A stretch of DNA of 64,000 nt from Arthrobacter sp. StoSoilB20 (GCF_019977295.1 NZ_AP024651.1:1054001-1118000); one strand, 5' to 3'. Shown: positions 47,521-57,257, counted from the first letter of the stretch. Translations and numbers: made by a program. Notes: a model not told the origin generated them from the sequence alone.

Positions 47521-47874
47521 TCAGGGATTCAACAACGTCTCGTCGAACCAGACATCTTCGTAGCCAGGTGCTAAGAGGAATCGCCACCCCGGAGGCAAAG
47601 CGAGATAGGGAAGGACTTCTGGACACCAGGTCGTGAGGTGCTCGATGTGCAGGGGAACGAAGAAGTCGGGCGCGGTTCCGAGCTCTTCGCCGCGCCAAAT
47701 GAACCAGCCACTGGTGCCAGTTGCGGCGGGATGCCTTAGACCGTTGAGGGGAAGAAGATGCGGCGACCGCACGTTTTCGGAAACTCCTACCTTCACTCCT
47801 TGCGAGGGCAGTGCTGCAACAGCCCCGAGCCTGGTCGCCAGCTGAACCTGGGCGGAAAGAACCGAATCGTGCAT
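47521..47874 (-). CDS. Imm33-like immunity protein domain
   Basis: 117 residues. The C-terminal half TSGWFIWRGEELGTAPDFFV, then HIEHLTTWCPEVLPYLALPP and GWRFLLAPGYEDVWFDETLL, matches the Imm33-type domain found in immunity proteins of polymorphic toxin systems and in many stand-alone proteins. No toxin gene is adjacent, so a true immunity role is unproven. ATG 47874 has no strong ribosome site. Confidence 0.7.
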   Translation of the reverse strand: MHDSVLSAQVQLATRLGAVAALPSQGVKVGVSENVRSPHLLPLNGLRHPAATGTSGWFIWRGEELGTAPDFFVPLHIEHLTTWCPEVLPYLALPPGWRFLLAPGYEDVWFDETLLNP

Positions 47875-48004
47875 AAAAGAATCTTCGCCTATAAACGCGC
47901 GGCTCGTGTCCCTAAAACCGATCGGCTAGCGGGCAGCCGGATACGTTCTGCCGATGAGCTGAGGCGGCCCAGATAGGCGCAACTCCCGAAGGCGGCTTTG
48001 TGGG

Positions 48005-48352
48005 TTACTCACACGGCGTCTCGTCAATCCGGGCGAGGAACACTGAATACAGATTGTCTGTTCCATCCGGTAGGACTCGACGTTCCTTTCGAATCTCGTA
48101 GGCGGACTCAACTTCCACGTCTTGACCGACATAGGCCGCAAGCTCGCTAAGAATGTCGTCCATGTCAGTTTTATCTTCTTCAGTGACCCTCGAGAGCTGG
48201 AACCGCAGCTTGACCTTGACGCCATGGATCTCCACACCGACCGCGAGGGCATGTTTCGGGATCAGACCGCGCATGGCCGCCACAGTCTGGGCGATGATGT
48301 AGATCTCCCAAAGCGGCGCTTGGGCAAGGTCGTGTGGTGCTGGCATACGCAT
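48005..48352 (-). CDS. Hypothetical protein
   Basis: 115 residues (MRMPAPHDLAQAPLWEIYII). Alternating beta and helix: AVGVEIHGVKVKLRFQLSRV, then EEDKTDMDDILSELAAYVG, then VEVESAYEIRKERRVLP. Composition and regular structure suggest a real gene; no named family recognised. It lies 130 bp from the Imm33-like gene on the same strand. Confidence 0.65.
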   Translation of the reverse strand: MRMPAPHDLAQAPLWEIYIIAQTVAAMRGLIPKHALAVGVEIHGVKVKLRFQLSRVTEEDKTDMDDILSELAAYVGQDVEVESAYEIRKERRVLPDGTDNLYSVFLARIDETPCE

Positions 48353-48589
48353 GGTGTCAATCCTTTGGTCGCCGGATCAAAGTCACGGGTGTTGATCCTT
48401 GGCTGAAAATACATCAGTCGCCACAGGAAACGCGCATCTTGCGCGCCCGTAAGCCGGTCGATCACCGTGCTGCCAAAGTCTGTCGCCACATGCCGCGCCA
48501 CTGCGGGCTTGGGCCCATGTACGTAAGACCCGCACGATGAAATGCACGGTGACGGAGAGATTACTGCAACCACGTTTCTTACGATTGGA

Positions 48590-48963
48590 ATAAAGGTCGG
48601 TTATACCCGGGTCTCCACAAACGACCAAGATCTCGCCGTGCAGCGAAAAGCCCTCTCTACCCTTCGCGTTGAGGAAAAGAAGATCTTCGTCGATCACGAA
48701 CTGACGGGAGCGAACCGGGTCCACTCCGGGCTCCCTGAAGCGAGGGCTAGCGATACGCTCGTGGTCACCAAGCTGGACCGGCTGGCCCTGTTCTCTTCCT
48801 GATGCAAGGGACGATGCCCATGAGCTGACGGCTAAGGGCGCTTATGCTGAGTCTCCGTGAAAGCACCCACGACCCCACTGACCGGTCAGGCATGCTGTTG
48901 TTCAACGTCCAGGGAATGGTCGCCGAGTTTGAAGCGGGTCTGATCCGGATGCACACCCGCGGA
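48590..48963 (+). pseudogene. Serine recombinase (resolvase/invertase) remnant
   Basis: Catalytic-domain pieces in three frames: KVGYTRVSTNDQDLAVQRKA with the nucleophilic Ser region, ... TLVVTKLDRLA in frame 1; LPDARDDAHELTAKGAY in frame 2 from about 48796; LSLRESTHDPTDRSGMLLFN and VAEFEAGLIRMHTR in a third frame from about 48845. At least two frameshifts, an ATA where the ATG should be, and no helix-turn-helix end. A dead mobile-element gene marking the right part of the island; the 250 bp after it hold no gene. Confidence 0.85.
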
Positions 48964-49212
48964 CTCGCGCCTTGCTGCTGGGAACACGCTTTCAGGGGTT
49001 ATCACGGTGCTTCAAGAGAAGTAAACGGCCGTCTTGGTCCTCATCCGGCCCTCAGGGAACGCGGCAAAGCGGGAATAGCGGGCCGGGCAGGATAACCTTG
49101 AAGGAATAGACCAACACGGACCGGGCTGCCACCCTCGATCCCGCAGAACCCTGCGGATGCGGTGATTGGCCCGACGTGTCTCCCAGAGCAAGAAACGAAG
49201 AAGGTTGATTAC

Positions 49213-49596
49213 GTGCCTACCGGCAAGGTCAAGTGGTATGACAAGGAAAAAGGCTTCGGATTCCTCGCGGCTGAGGACGGCCAGGAAGTATTCCTTCCCA
49301 AGACGTCCCTGCCTGCGGGAGTAACCGAGCTTAAGGCTGGAACCCGTGTGGAGTTCGGCGTGGCTGATGGCCGCCGCGGAGCCCAGGCGCTGGGGTTGCG
49401 CGTTCTGGAAAAGACGCCGTCCATTGCCAAGGCCAAACGGATGAACGCAAAGGACCTCGCACCCATGGTGCAGGACCTTGTGACGGTTCTGGACAACCTC
49501 TCCGGCTCCTTGTCCTCCGGTAAATACCCGGACGGCAACAAAGCCAAGGCCATCAGCCTGGCGCTGCGCAAGGTCGCCGACGAGCTGGAAGCCTAG
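49213..49596 (+). CDS. Cold-shock-domain protein with C-terminal helical extension
   Basis: 127 residues. Cold-shock domain TGKVKWYDKEKGFGFLAAEDGQEVFLP with RNP1 and RNP2, then about 60 extra residues (KDLAPMVQDLVTVLDNLSGSL ... AISLALRKVADELEA) forming helices. GTG 49213 follows AAGAAGG at eight nt. The tandem with DUF3027 eight nt downstream is a conserved actinobacterial pair, marking return to core sequence. Confidence 0.92.
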   Translation: MPTGKVKWYDKEKGFGFLAAEDGQEVFLPKTSLPAGVTELKAGTRVEFGVADGRRGAQALGLRVLEKTPSIAKAKRMNAKDLAPMVQDLVTVLDNLSGSLSSGKYPDGNKAKAISLALRKVADELEA

Positions 49597-49604
49597 GACC
49601 GGCC

Positions 49605-50231
49605 ATGACATCGGAATCCGCACAGGATACAAAGGCCGGAAGGGACGCCCAGGCAAGTCCTGCGGCCGGCCCCGACGCTGCCCAGGCTCCTGGCCTCGGG
49701 GAAGCCCCCGCGCGGAAGCCGGTTGCGGACAAGCCGCGCGCCGGTTTGCCCGTGTGGCGCACCGGCAAGCCGGACGCCTACCTTGCTGCCGCCGTCGATG
49801 TTGCCCGCGAGGCAGTGGAAGGCATTGCCAACCCTGGCGAAATCGGGTCGCACCTGGGTGCCAAGTCGGAGGGTGACCGTGTGGTGACCCACCTCTTTGA
49901 ATCCAAGCTCGCCGGCTACGGCGGGTGGCAGTGGTACGCAGTGGTGACCCGCAACTCCCGCTCCAAGATCGTCACCGTGAGCGAACTTGGGCTGCTGCCC
50001 TCGGAGGACTCCATCCTGGCGCCCGAATGGGTGCCGTGGGCCAAGCGCGTCCGGCCTGAGGACGAGACTCCGTTGGTGGAGGAAACCGTGGAAGATGTCA
50101 CGGAAGAGTCCGTGCAGGCCGACGAGGACGAATTGACCGGGCCCGCTGCCGACCCGGAAGGTTCCGAGGACGTTGACGAGGACATCGACGCGGACGTCGA
50201 CGAGGACCAGTACGAAACCGGGGCTGAATAA
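49605..50231 (+). CDS. DUF3027 family protein
   Basis: 208 residues. Core VDVAREAVEGIANPGEIGSHLGA, then DRVVTHLFESKLAGYGGWQWYAVVTRN and LLPSEDSILAPEWVPWAKRV match DUF3027. The N-terminal 45 residues are Ala/Pro-rich and the C-terminal 55 are strongly acidic (DEDIDADVDEDQYETGAE), probably disordered. Function unknown. Translationally close to the cold-shock-domain gene. Confidence 0.92.
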   Translation: MTSESAQDTKAGRDAQASPAAGPDAAQAPGLGEAPARKPVADKPRAGLPVWRTGKPDAYLAAAVDVAREAVEGIANPGEIGSHLGAKSEGDRVVTHLFESKLAGYGGWQWYAVVTRNSRSKIVTVSELGLLPSEDSILAPEWVPWAKRVRPEDETPLVEETVEDVTEESVQADEDELTGPAADPEGSEDVDEDIDADVDEDQYETGAE

Positions 50232-50274
50232 GCGTTGCGGAAACCCGGGGTGACCAGAGCGAAGGCGGACACTG

Positions 50275-51588
50275 ATGTCCACCTTTAGGTCACTCGGAAT
50301 CCTCAATTACCGCATCTGGTTCTTCGGTGCCCTGATCTCCAACATCGGCACGTGGATGCAACGTACCGCGCAGGACTGGCTGGTCTTTGACCACCTGACC
50401 GCGCACGACGCAGGGGCCATGGGCATAACCCTGGCCCTTCAATTGGGTCCCCAACTCTTCCTTGCCCCTTGGGCCGGACTGCTCGCCGACCGCTACAGCC
50501 GGCGGAAACTGCTCTTCATCACTTTGGTGGCCATGGCCTTGCTCAGCACCGGCCTGGGCATCCTGGTGTTGCTGGGGGTGGCTGAACTCTGGCACGTCTA
50601 CGTCTTTGCCTTGTTGCTGGGGATCGTGACGGCTTTGGATGCACCCGTGCGCCAGACTTTCGTCTCCGAACTTGTCACCGACGAATACCTGCCCAACGCC
50701 GTGGCGCTCAACAGTGCATCCTTCAACGTCGCGCGGATGATCGGACCGGCCGTCTCCGGCGTCCTCACGGTGGTGGTGGGTCCCGGCTGGGTCTTCCTGA
50801 TCAACACCGTCTCATTTGTCGCCATGCTCTGGGCACTGAAGCTCATCCCGGTGTCCTCGCTCCGGATCCAGCCCCGCGCCGCCGCGGGCAAAGGGCGGAT
50901 CCGGGAGGGCCTCCGCTACGTCCGCAACAGACCCGATATCCAAGTTGTCCTGGTGGCCATCTTCATCGTGGGCACCTTCGGGCTGAACTTCCCCCTCTTC
51001 ATCGCAGCCATGGTGGGTACTCAGTTCGGCATGGACGCCGGAGCATTCGGACTCCTGAACTCCGTCATGGCCATCGGATCCGTGGCCGGTGCCCTGCTGG
51101 CCGCCCGACGCGGACGGCCCCGCTTGAGGTTGATCTTCGCGGCAGCGGGTGGTTTCGGTGTCGCCAGCGCTTTGGCAGCACTGGCTCCCAACGCCGTGCT
51201 CTTTGGCCTGGCCCTGATTCCTTGCGGCCTGTTCGCCCTGACGCTAATCACCAGCGCCAACGGCTATGTCCAATCCACCACCGAGGCTGTCATGAGGGGG
51301 CGCGTCATGTCCTTGTACATGGCCATCTTCATGGGCGGTACTCCCATCGGAGCACCGTTGGTGGGATGGGTGGCCAACGTTGGCGGGCCGCGATGGTCCG
51401 TCGGCGTCGCTGCGCTGGCCGGCGTCAGCACCGCCGTCGTGGGTTTGGTCTGGATCATCCGCGCAAAGCAGCTGCGCCTCCGCTTTGATCGCCGTGCGCG
51501 CGGACTCAAGCATTTCCGGGTGGAGTCGCTGCTGGCCCGTCCCGTCACCGAGGAGGACGACGACGGCGTGGGCCGGCAGGGCGGATAA
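50275..51588 (+). CDS. MFS transporter, enterobactin-exporter (EntS)-like MFS_3 type
   Basis: 437 residues, about 12 TM segments. Opens FRSLGILNYRIWFFGALISNIGTWMQRTAQDWLV across two helices, with GLLADRYSRRKLLFIT as MFS motif A and ALDAPVRQTFVSELV typical of MFS_3. A charged cytoplasmic tail follows. Members export siderophores or drugs; the substrate is unknown. Follows DUF3027 by 43 bp. Confidence 0.9.
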   Translation: MSTFRSLGILNYRIWFFGALISNIGTWMQRTAQDWLVFDHLTAHDAGAMGITLALQLGPQLFLAPWAGLLADRYSRRKLLFITLVAMALLSTGLGILVLLGVAELWHVYVFALLLGIVTALDAPVRQTFVSELVTDEYLPNAVALNSASFNVARMIGPAVSGVLTVVVGPGWVFLINTVSFVAMLWALKLIPVSSLRIQPRAAAGKGRIREGLRYVRNRPDIQVVLVAIFIVGTFGLNFPLFIAAMVGTQFGMDAGAFGLLNSVMAIGSVAGALLAARRGRPRLRLIFAAAGGFGVASALAALAPNAVLFGLALIPCGLFALTLITSANGYVQSTTEAVMRGRVMSLYMAIFMGGTPIGAPLVGWVANVGGPRWSVGVAALAGVSTAVVGLVWIIRAKQLRLRFDRRARGLKHFRVESLLARPVTEEDDDGVGRQGG

Positions 51589-51605
51589 GGCGCCTTAAAC
51601 GGCGG

Positions 51606-51638
51606 CGGCGTCGTCCGGAATACCTCCGAACGACGCCG
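51606..51638. terminator. Bidirectional terminator
   Basis: CGGCGTCGT/ACGACGCCG stem with an inner CGGA/TCCG pair, between the convergent MFS and serC genes. Confidence 0.75.
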
Positions 51639-51655
51639 ACCAGCAGTCTGTGGTC

Positions 51656-52834
<1,179 letters not shown>

Positions 52835-53079
52835 TCAACTGCCCCTTCGACACCCCAATTCTGCCTGACCCGGTGCGACGGCAGGAACCTGTGGCCGTCA
52901 TAGTCCGCCACGTGGAACGCCGGCAAACCATATGCGACCGGAATTATCCAGAGTAATTCCAAATAAGCTAGGCTAGGGGTTGGCGTTCAAGGGGCGGCGG
53001 TGCACTCCGCCTACCCCGGCAAGGGACGCTGTACGGTGGAGATTACGCAAGGAACTGCGTTCGAGGAGAGCTGAGCTGG

Positions 53080-53775
53080 ATGACGGATCTGATCGATACC
53101 ACTGAGATGTATCTTCGGACCATTTTGGAGCTTGAAGAAGAAAACATCGTGGCTCTCAGGGCCCGCATCGCCGAACGGCTGCGGCACTCCGGACCCACGG
53201 TTTCCCAGACCATCGGACGCATGGAGCGCGATGGCCTGGTGATTGTCTCCAACGACCGCCACCTCGAACTGACCGAGGTTGGGCGGAAGCGCGCCACCGA
53301 GGTCATGCGCAAGCACCGCCTCGCGGAGCGGCTCCTGGCTGACGTCATTGGCTTGGACTGGGCTTATGTCCATGACGAAGCATGTCGCTGGGAGCACGTG
53401 ATGAGCGAGCGCGTGGAGCGCCGCCTGTACGAACTCCTGGAACACCCCACGGAATCCCCGTACGGCAACCCCATCCCGGGCCTGGAAGCGCTCGGCGGTC
53501 TTGCCACCCAGCCATTCCCCCGCGTGGACGTCAACCTCCTGCAGGCCATGGAGGGTTACGCGGCGAACTCCCGGGTAGCTGTCACCCGTTTGGCGGAGCC
53601 CATCCAGGTTGAGCCTGAACTTCTTACCCAGTTGGACGAGGGCGGTATCAGGCCCGGCGCTGCGGTCTCGCTGGAACGTGTGGGGGAGTACATTTCCGTC
53701 CGCGTCCCAGGCATTGAAGGTGCACTGGAGCTCCCACCTGAGGTTGCGGCACACGTCTTCGTCTCCGTTGGCTGA
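53080..53775 (+). CDS. ideR: Iron-dependent repressor, DtxR/IdeR family
   Basis: 231 residues. Winged helix [43 protein letters not shown]; metal-binding/dimerisation domain with [27 protein letters not shown] (Cys102-type ligand and Glu/His ligands) and [14 protein letters not shown]-terminal SH3-like domain ([20 protein letters not shown]). Represses iron-uptake genes when Fe(II) is bound. Likely controls the iron box at 25532. The 293-bp gap to serC holds promoter-like TAGGCT sequence but no clear iron box. Confidence 0.93.
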   Translation: MTDLIDTTEMYLRTILELEEENIVALRARIAERLRHSGPTVSQTIGRMERDGLVIVSNDRHLELTEVGRKRATEVMRKHRLAERLLADVIGLDWAYVHDEACRWEHVMSERVERRLYELLEHPTESPYGNPIPGLEALGGLATQPFPRVDVNLLQAMEGYAANSRVAVTRLAEPIQVEPELLTQLDEGGIRPGAAVSLERVGEYISVRVPGIEGALELPPEVAAHVFVSVG

Positions 53776-53969
53776 CAAACCTGCCTTGCTGCACGGTGGC
53801 ATATCTCACTTTTAGGCACCCGGCGAGCACGTGACCTGCGGTTTTTCGGGATTAGTGATAAGGGGTTGCCGCCCGCATGCCCGTTCCTGTTGATAACGAA
53901 TTTATTACTGCGGGCCTTAATCCCCTATAGTTATCTACTAGCGCTGATACCAAAGCGTTACCTGTTCCG

Positions 53970-54190
53970 GAGCCGAGCTCTGCCAGCGGAACAGGTGTGC
54001 CATCCACCACTGGCAGAGGCGGGGGAACCACAAGCGGCTGTCTAAAGAAGCAGCCTTGGGGTGAAGTCCGCAGCAGAAGTGCCCATTTACGCATGTCCCT
54101 CTTGGGATACCTGTGTGCCGTGAGCGCTTCGTGCGGGCCGGGTCTTGAAACTCTCTGACCCGAATCCGACAGCTAACTTCGCAGGCTTTT
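53970..54190 (+). promoter_or_regulatory. c-di-AMP riboswitch (ydaO/yuaA type), copy 1
   Basis: Conserved strings in order: GAGCTCTGCCAG, its partner CTGGCAGAGGC, GGGGGAACCAC, CTTGGGGTGAAG, and ACCCGAATCCGACAGCTAAC followed by TTCGCAGGC. In actinobacteria this riboswitch sits before cell-wall hydrolase genes and c-di-AMP turns expression off. Fills the 431-bp gap after ideR together with a TATAGT -10 near 53926. Confidence 0.92.
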
Positions 54191-54206
54191 TAGAGAGGAA
54201 TAGAGT

Positions 54207-55037
54207 TTGACAACGCAGAACGTCAGGGGCCGTCGCCGCGCGTCGGGCCCCGCTGCTGAGCTGCGGCCAGCCCGCGTCGTATCGGAGATCCGGCCACGCG
54301 ACACCAAACGCCAGGTTCGCCGCCGTAAGAGCCCGTTGCGCCAGGTTGCCGACTTCGCTGCAGCCAGTGGCGTCGGGCAAAAGGCCGGAGTTGCGCTTGC
54401 CGCCACCGGCCTGGCCTTGACTGTCGGTCTGCCGGCCACAAGCCCCGTCATGGCCACCTCGGAATCAGGCCAGACCGAGTCTGCCCTGGCAGTATCCGGT
54501 GGCAGCCAGCCGGAGGTCTCCGCGGCCGCATCGGCCAAAATCGACTTCAGCCGGGCAGCGGTTGCCACGGCTGCCGACCCCGACGGCAAGTTGAAGCAAC
54601 TGCTCAGCGCCCAGTCCGCGGGCAGCATCCAGCGCGCCTCCTCTGCAGGCACCATGGCCAGCCCCCTCGACACGCTGACCACAGCTTCCCCGTTCGGCTA
54701 CCGCGTCAGCCCCCTCACCGGAGGCGCCGGCGACTTCCACCGCGGCCAGGACTTCGTGGCGCAGTGCGGCACGGCCGTCCACGCAGCAGCATCCGGCAAG
54801 GTCACCTTCGCCGGATGGCACGAGTACGGCGGAGGCAACCGCGTGGTCATCGACCACGGCAACGGCCTTGAGACCACGTACAACCACCTGTCGTCCTTCA
54901 CCGTCAAAGTCGGCCAGACGGTCACCCGCGGCGACACCGTGGCGCTCAGCGGCACCACTGGCGCCTCCACCGGTTGCCACCTCCACTTTGAAGTACAGGT
55001 CAATGGCGAAGTTGTTGACCCCATGGGCTGGCTTTAG
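54207..55037 (+). CDS. Secreted M23 peptidase (LytM-type cell-wall hydrolase)
   Basis: 276 residues. Long basic N-terminus (RPRDTKRQVRRRKSPLRQ), a hydrophobic export segment (GVALAATGLALTVGLPATS), an Ala/Ser linker, then M23: FGYRVSPLTGGAGDFHRGQD (metal His, Asp), GNRVVIDHGNG, TYNHLSSF and HLHFEVQVNG (catalytic and metal His). Cuts peptidoglycan cross-links. TTG 54207 follows AGAGGAA just after the riboswitch; no ATG is available. c-di-AMP control is inferred from the leader. Confidence 0.92.
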   Translation: MTTQNVRGRRRASGPAAELRPARVVSEIRPRDTKRQVRRRKSPLRQVADFAAASGVGQKAGVALAATGLALTVGLPATSPVMATSESGQTESALAVSGGSQPEVSAAASAKIDFSRAAVATAADPDGKLKQLLSAQSAGSIQRASSAGTMASPLDTLTTASPFGYRVSPLTGGAGDFHRGQDFVAQCGTAVHAAASGKVTFAGWHEYGGGNRVVIDHGNGLETTYNHLSSFTVKVGQTVTRGDTVALSGTTGASTGCHLHFEVQVNGEVVDPMGWL

Positions 55038-55160
55038 TCCATTTGATGGTCGTCTCTCGCATTCGTGACACGCCTCGTGACCTGAATGTGACATTCGCGT
55101 TCAACTGTTGTACCGTACAAAGCGCATCGGCTTTTTAGGGGGCCGGTGCACTTGAGTGGA

Positions 55161-55330
55161 TTGCCTAGCTCTGCCACTACTCAAGGTCCGTTCGCATAAA
55201 TCGTCTGGCAGGGGCGGGGGAACCACTTCTGGTCTTCGTGAGAAGACCTTGGGGTTAAGTCGCGAAAGCTTCCTTGAAGCAGCGCGGCCGGATGACTCCC
55301 ATCCGAATCCGACAGCTCACCTCGCAGGCA
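55161..55330 (+). promoter_or_regulatory. c-di-AMP riboswitch (ydaO/yuaA type), copy 2
   Basis: Same strings as copy 1: TAGCTCTGCCA, TCTGGCAGGGGC, GGGGGAACCAC, CTTGGGGTTAAG, and CCGAATCCGACAGCTCACC with TCGCAGGC. A likely promoter precedes it (GTGACA near 55087, TACCGT at 55111, inside the palindrome TTGTACCGTACAA). Confidence 0.92.
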
Positions 55331-55348
55331 TTGGGAGAGGCTACCTAC

Positions 55349-56095
55349 GTGTCATCACGCACTACCCCTGCGCGCCATCGCGCTGAATCGGTTCGTACGA
55401 ACCCCTTGAACTCGCTTTCCAAGGCTGTTTCATCCAACGCCGGTACCGTCGGCCGCCAGGCTGTTGTCCTGGCAGCAGCCTCAGGTCTCGTCCTCAGCGT
55501 TGGTCTGCCGGCCCAGGCAGCAGACACCGATGTTTCAAAGTCGGAAGCCTCCAGCACCCAGCAGATGGTCACCACTGCGGTAGTCACCGCAGAGCCCACG
55601 GCAACCGTCTCCTTCGAAAGCCCCGTAGTGGCCACGAAGGAAGCTCCCAAGGTTGTCCAGCGCGCTTCCCAGACCACCGGACGCACCTCGGCCTCCGGCG
55701 ACCAGGCCACAGCAGGCGCTGTGACCGCCAAGTCCTCCGAAGCCAAGGATGCTGCTTCCAGCGCCGCCGCTTCCGGCCTCGCCGCGATCGCCTACACCGG
55801 CATCGGGCACCCTTACGTTTGGGGCGGCACCACCCCCAACGGTTGGGACTGCTCCGGATTCACCCAGTGGGTCTACGCCCAGGCCGGCATCAGCATCCCG
55901 CGCGTCAACGCCTGGACGGCCATGAAGCCCACCAGCACCCCTGCCCCCGGTGACCTGGTCATGCAGAACGGTGGAGCGCACGTAGGCATCTACGTGGGCA
56001 ACGGCATGATGATCAGCGCCTTGAACCCGGGACAGGGCACGCTCCTGCACTCGGCTGCCTCCACGGGCACCTCCTCCTTCTTCACCCTCCGCTAG
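55349..56095 (+). CDS. Secreted NlpC/P60 (C40) peptidase
   Basis: 248 residues. GTG 55349, eight nt after GGGAGAGG, is chosen because the longer open frame (from 55274) would lie inside the riboswitch. N-terminus with RHRAE, export segment QAVVLAAASGLVLSVGLPAQA, Thr/Ala/Ser linker, then C40 domain: GHPYVWGGTTPNGWDCSGFTQ with the catalytic Cys, and GGAHVGIYVGNG with the catalytic His. Cleaves D-Glu-DAP/Lys bonds of peptidoglycan. Behind c-di-AMP riboswitch copy 2. Confidence 0.92.
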   Translation: MSSRTTPARHRAESVRTNPLNSLSKAVSSNAGTVGRQAVVLAAASGLVLSVGLPAQAADTDVSKSEASSTQQMVTTAVVTAEPTATVSFESPVVATKEAPKVVQRASQTTGRTSASGDQATAGAVTAKSSEAKDAASSAAASGLAAIAYTGIGHPYVWGGTTPNGWDCSGFTQWVYAQAGISIPRVNAWTAMKPTSTPAPGDLVMQNGGAHVGIYVGNGMMISALNPGQGTLLHSAASTGTSSFFTLR

Positions 56096-56115
56096 AAACA
56101 AACCGATTCGGGGTT

Positions 56116-56141
56116 CGCCGGCATGCCCCCAAGTGCCGGCG
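56116..56141 (+). terminator. Hairpin between the two C40 genes
   Basis: 8-bp perfect stem CGCCGGCA/TGCCGGCG with 10-nt loop and no T-run; may attenuate read-through to the gene at 56195. Confidence 0.4.
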
Positions 56142-56194
56142 CGCCAATGAGCCGCGTGTACCCCAACTGCACGCGGATACGAAAAGAGAAAACC

Positions 56195-56968
56195 ATGACC
56201 AGTGCACACAAGGTTGCACGGCATCGCGCTGAGGCCCCCAAGACCAGCTCGTTTGCCGTGATCGCCAAGTCCGTCAGTGAAAACGCCGGCGGCGTGGGCC
56301 GACAGGCAGCCGTTATTGCCGCAGCTTCAGGCCTGGTCCTGACCGGCAGTGTCGCAGCCAACGCTGCCGAGACCAAAGTGGACCGCGAATCCACTTCGAC
56401 GTCTACCTTGGACGTCCAGTCGGTTGTGCAGTCCACTATCGCTGCCGACTCCACGGTTGCCATCTCCTACGAACGTCCCGTGGTCACCACGGTGCAGGCT
56501 CCGGCTCCCGTAGAGAAGAAGGCTCCCGCGAAGGCTGAAACCAAGGAGCCGGCGGCAAGCACGGCAACAGGCGGAAACGCCACGCTGGCCGTCAACACCA
56601 CGGCTCCTGCGGCTAAGGCTCCCGCCGCTGCCAGCGGCCTTGGTGCCGCAATCGCCGCGGCCGCGTACGCACAGCTTGGCGTAACCCAGGACTGCACCAT
56701 GCTGGTGACCAACTCCCTGGCAGCTGTCGGCATCAACTTCCACGACTGGCCGGCCGGCTACCTCTCCCTTGGCCGCACCGTCAGCGCAGCGGAAGCACAG
56801 CCGGGCGACCTCGCTTACTACGCCAACGGTGGTCTGGCCGGACAGGCCCACATTGCTGTCTACGTCGGCAACGGCCAGGCAGTTCACGGTGGATGGAACG
56901 GATCCACCACGGCACTGTTCAGCGTCAACGTCGGCTCCGGCCCGGTCTTCATTCGGGTCAACGGCTGA
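56195..56968 (+). CDS. Secreted NlpC/P60-like protein, diverged
   Basis: 257 residues, same plan as the preceding gene: RHRAE near the start, export segment QAAVIAAASGLVLTGSVAANA, Lys/Ala/Pro linker, then a diverged catalytic domain with VTQDCTMLVTNSLAAVGI (Cys) and QAHIAVYVGNGQAVHGG (His). The usual WDCSGF is replaced by QDCTML, so substrate preference may differ. Only 99 bp after the previous stop and without its own riboswitch; it may depend on copy 2 by read-through. AAAGAGAAAACC before the ATG is a moderate ribosome site. Confidence 0.85.
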   Translation: MTSAHKVARHRAEAPKTSSFAVIAKSVSENAGGVGRQAAVIAAASGLVLTGSVAANAAETKVDRESTSTSTLDVQSVVQSTIAADSTVAISYERPVVTTVQAPAPVEKKAPAKAETKEPAASTATGGNATLAVNTTAPAAKAPAAASGLGAAIAAAAYAQLGVTQDCTMLVTNSLAAVGINFHDWPAGYLSLGRTVSAAEAQPGDLAYYANGGLAGQAHIAVYVGNGQAVHGGWNGSTTALFSVNVGSGPVFIRVNG

Positions 56969-56990
56969 TCCAGCCCTTCGCACTTCCAGG

Positions 56991-57024
56991 ACACCCCGCA
57001 GGCTACGGCCCGCGGGGTGTTCTG
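56991..57024 (+). terminator. Intrinsic terminator
   Basis: 9-bp stem ACACCCCGC/GCGGGGTGT followed by TCTGTTT, after the last cell-wall hydrolase gene. Confidence 0.8.
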
Positions 57025-57257
57025 TTTAACCGCGGATCCTTTGCCTAGGGGCCAGATCGGGTGTTCAGGGGGCAGATCGGACGCCCCTTCCGCTAACGAT
57101 GCATGAACTCTGGGCGACACTGTGGGCGAAAGCACATATAAATTCGTTGATACGGCATACAAGTGCTTACCCTTATCTTGTCGATCCACAGCCCGTACAT
57201 GCAGAGGGCAGCCGGCCCTCGTGCCCCTGACGGGTGCGGCCGTGAAGAGGTACGTGC

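Noticed and set aside
48383..48724. Minus-strand open frames before the recombinase relic
   Set aside because: They overlap the relic antisense or the start of the gene at 48005 and have no ribosome site, although one (48262-48573) has a short protein-like stretch.
52960..52985. Possible iron box upstream of ideR (AAGCTAGGCTAGGGG)
   Set aside because: Only one half resembles the consensus and the palindrome is lost; more likely a -10 region.
55274..55348. Upstream start for the C40 peptidase at 55274
   Set aside because: The extra 25 codons lie inside the c-di-AMP riboswitch; GTG 55349 has a proper ribosome site.
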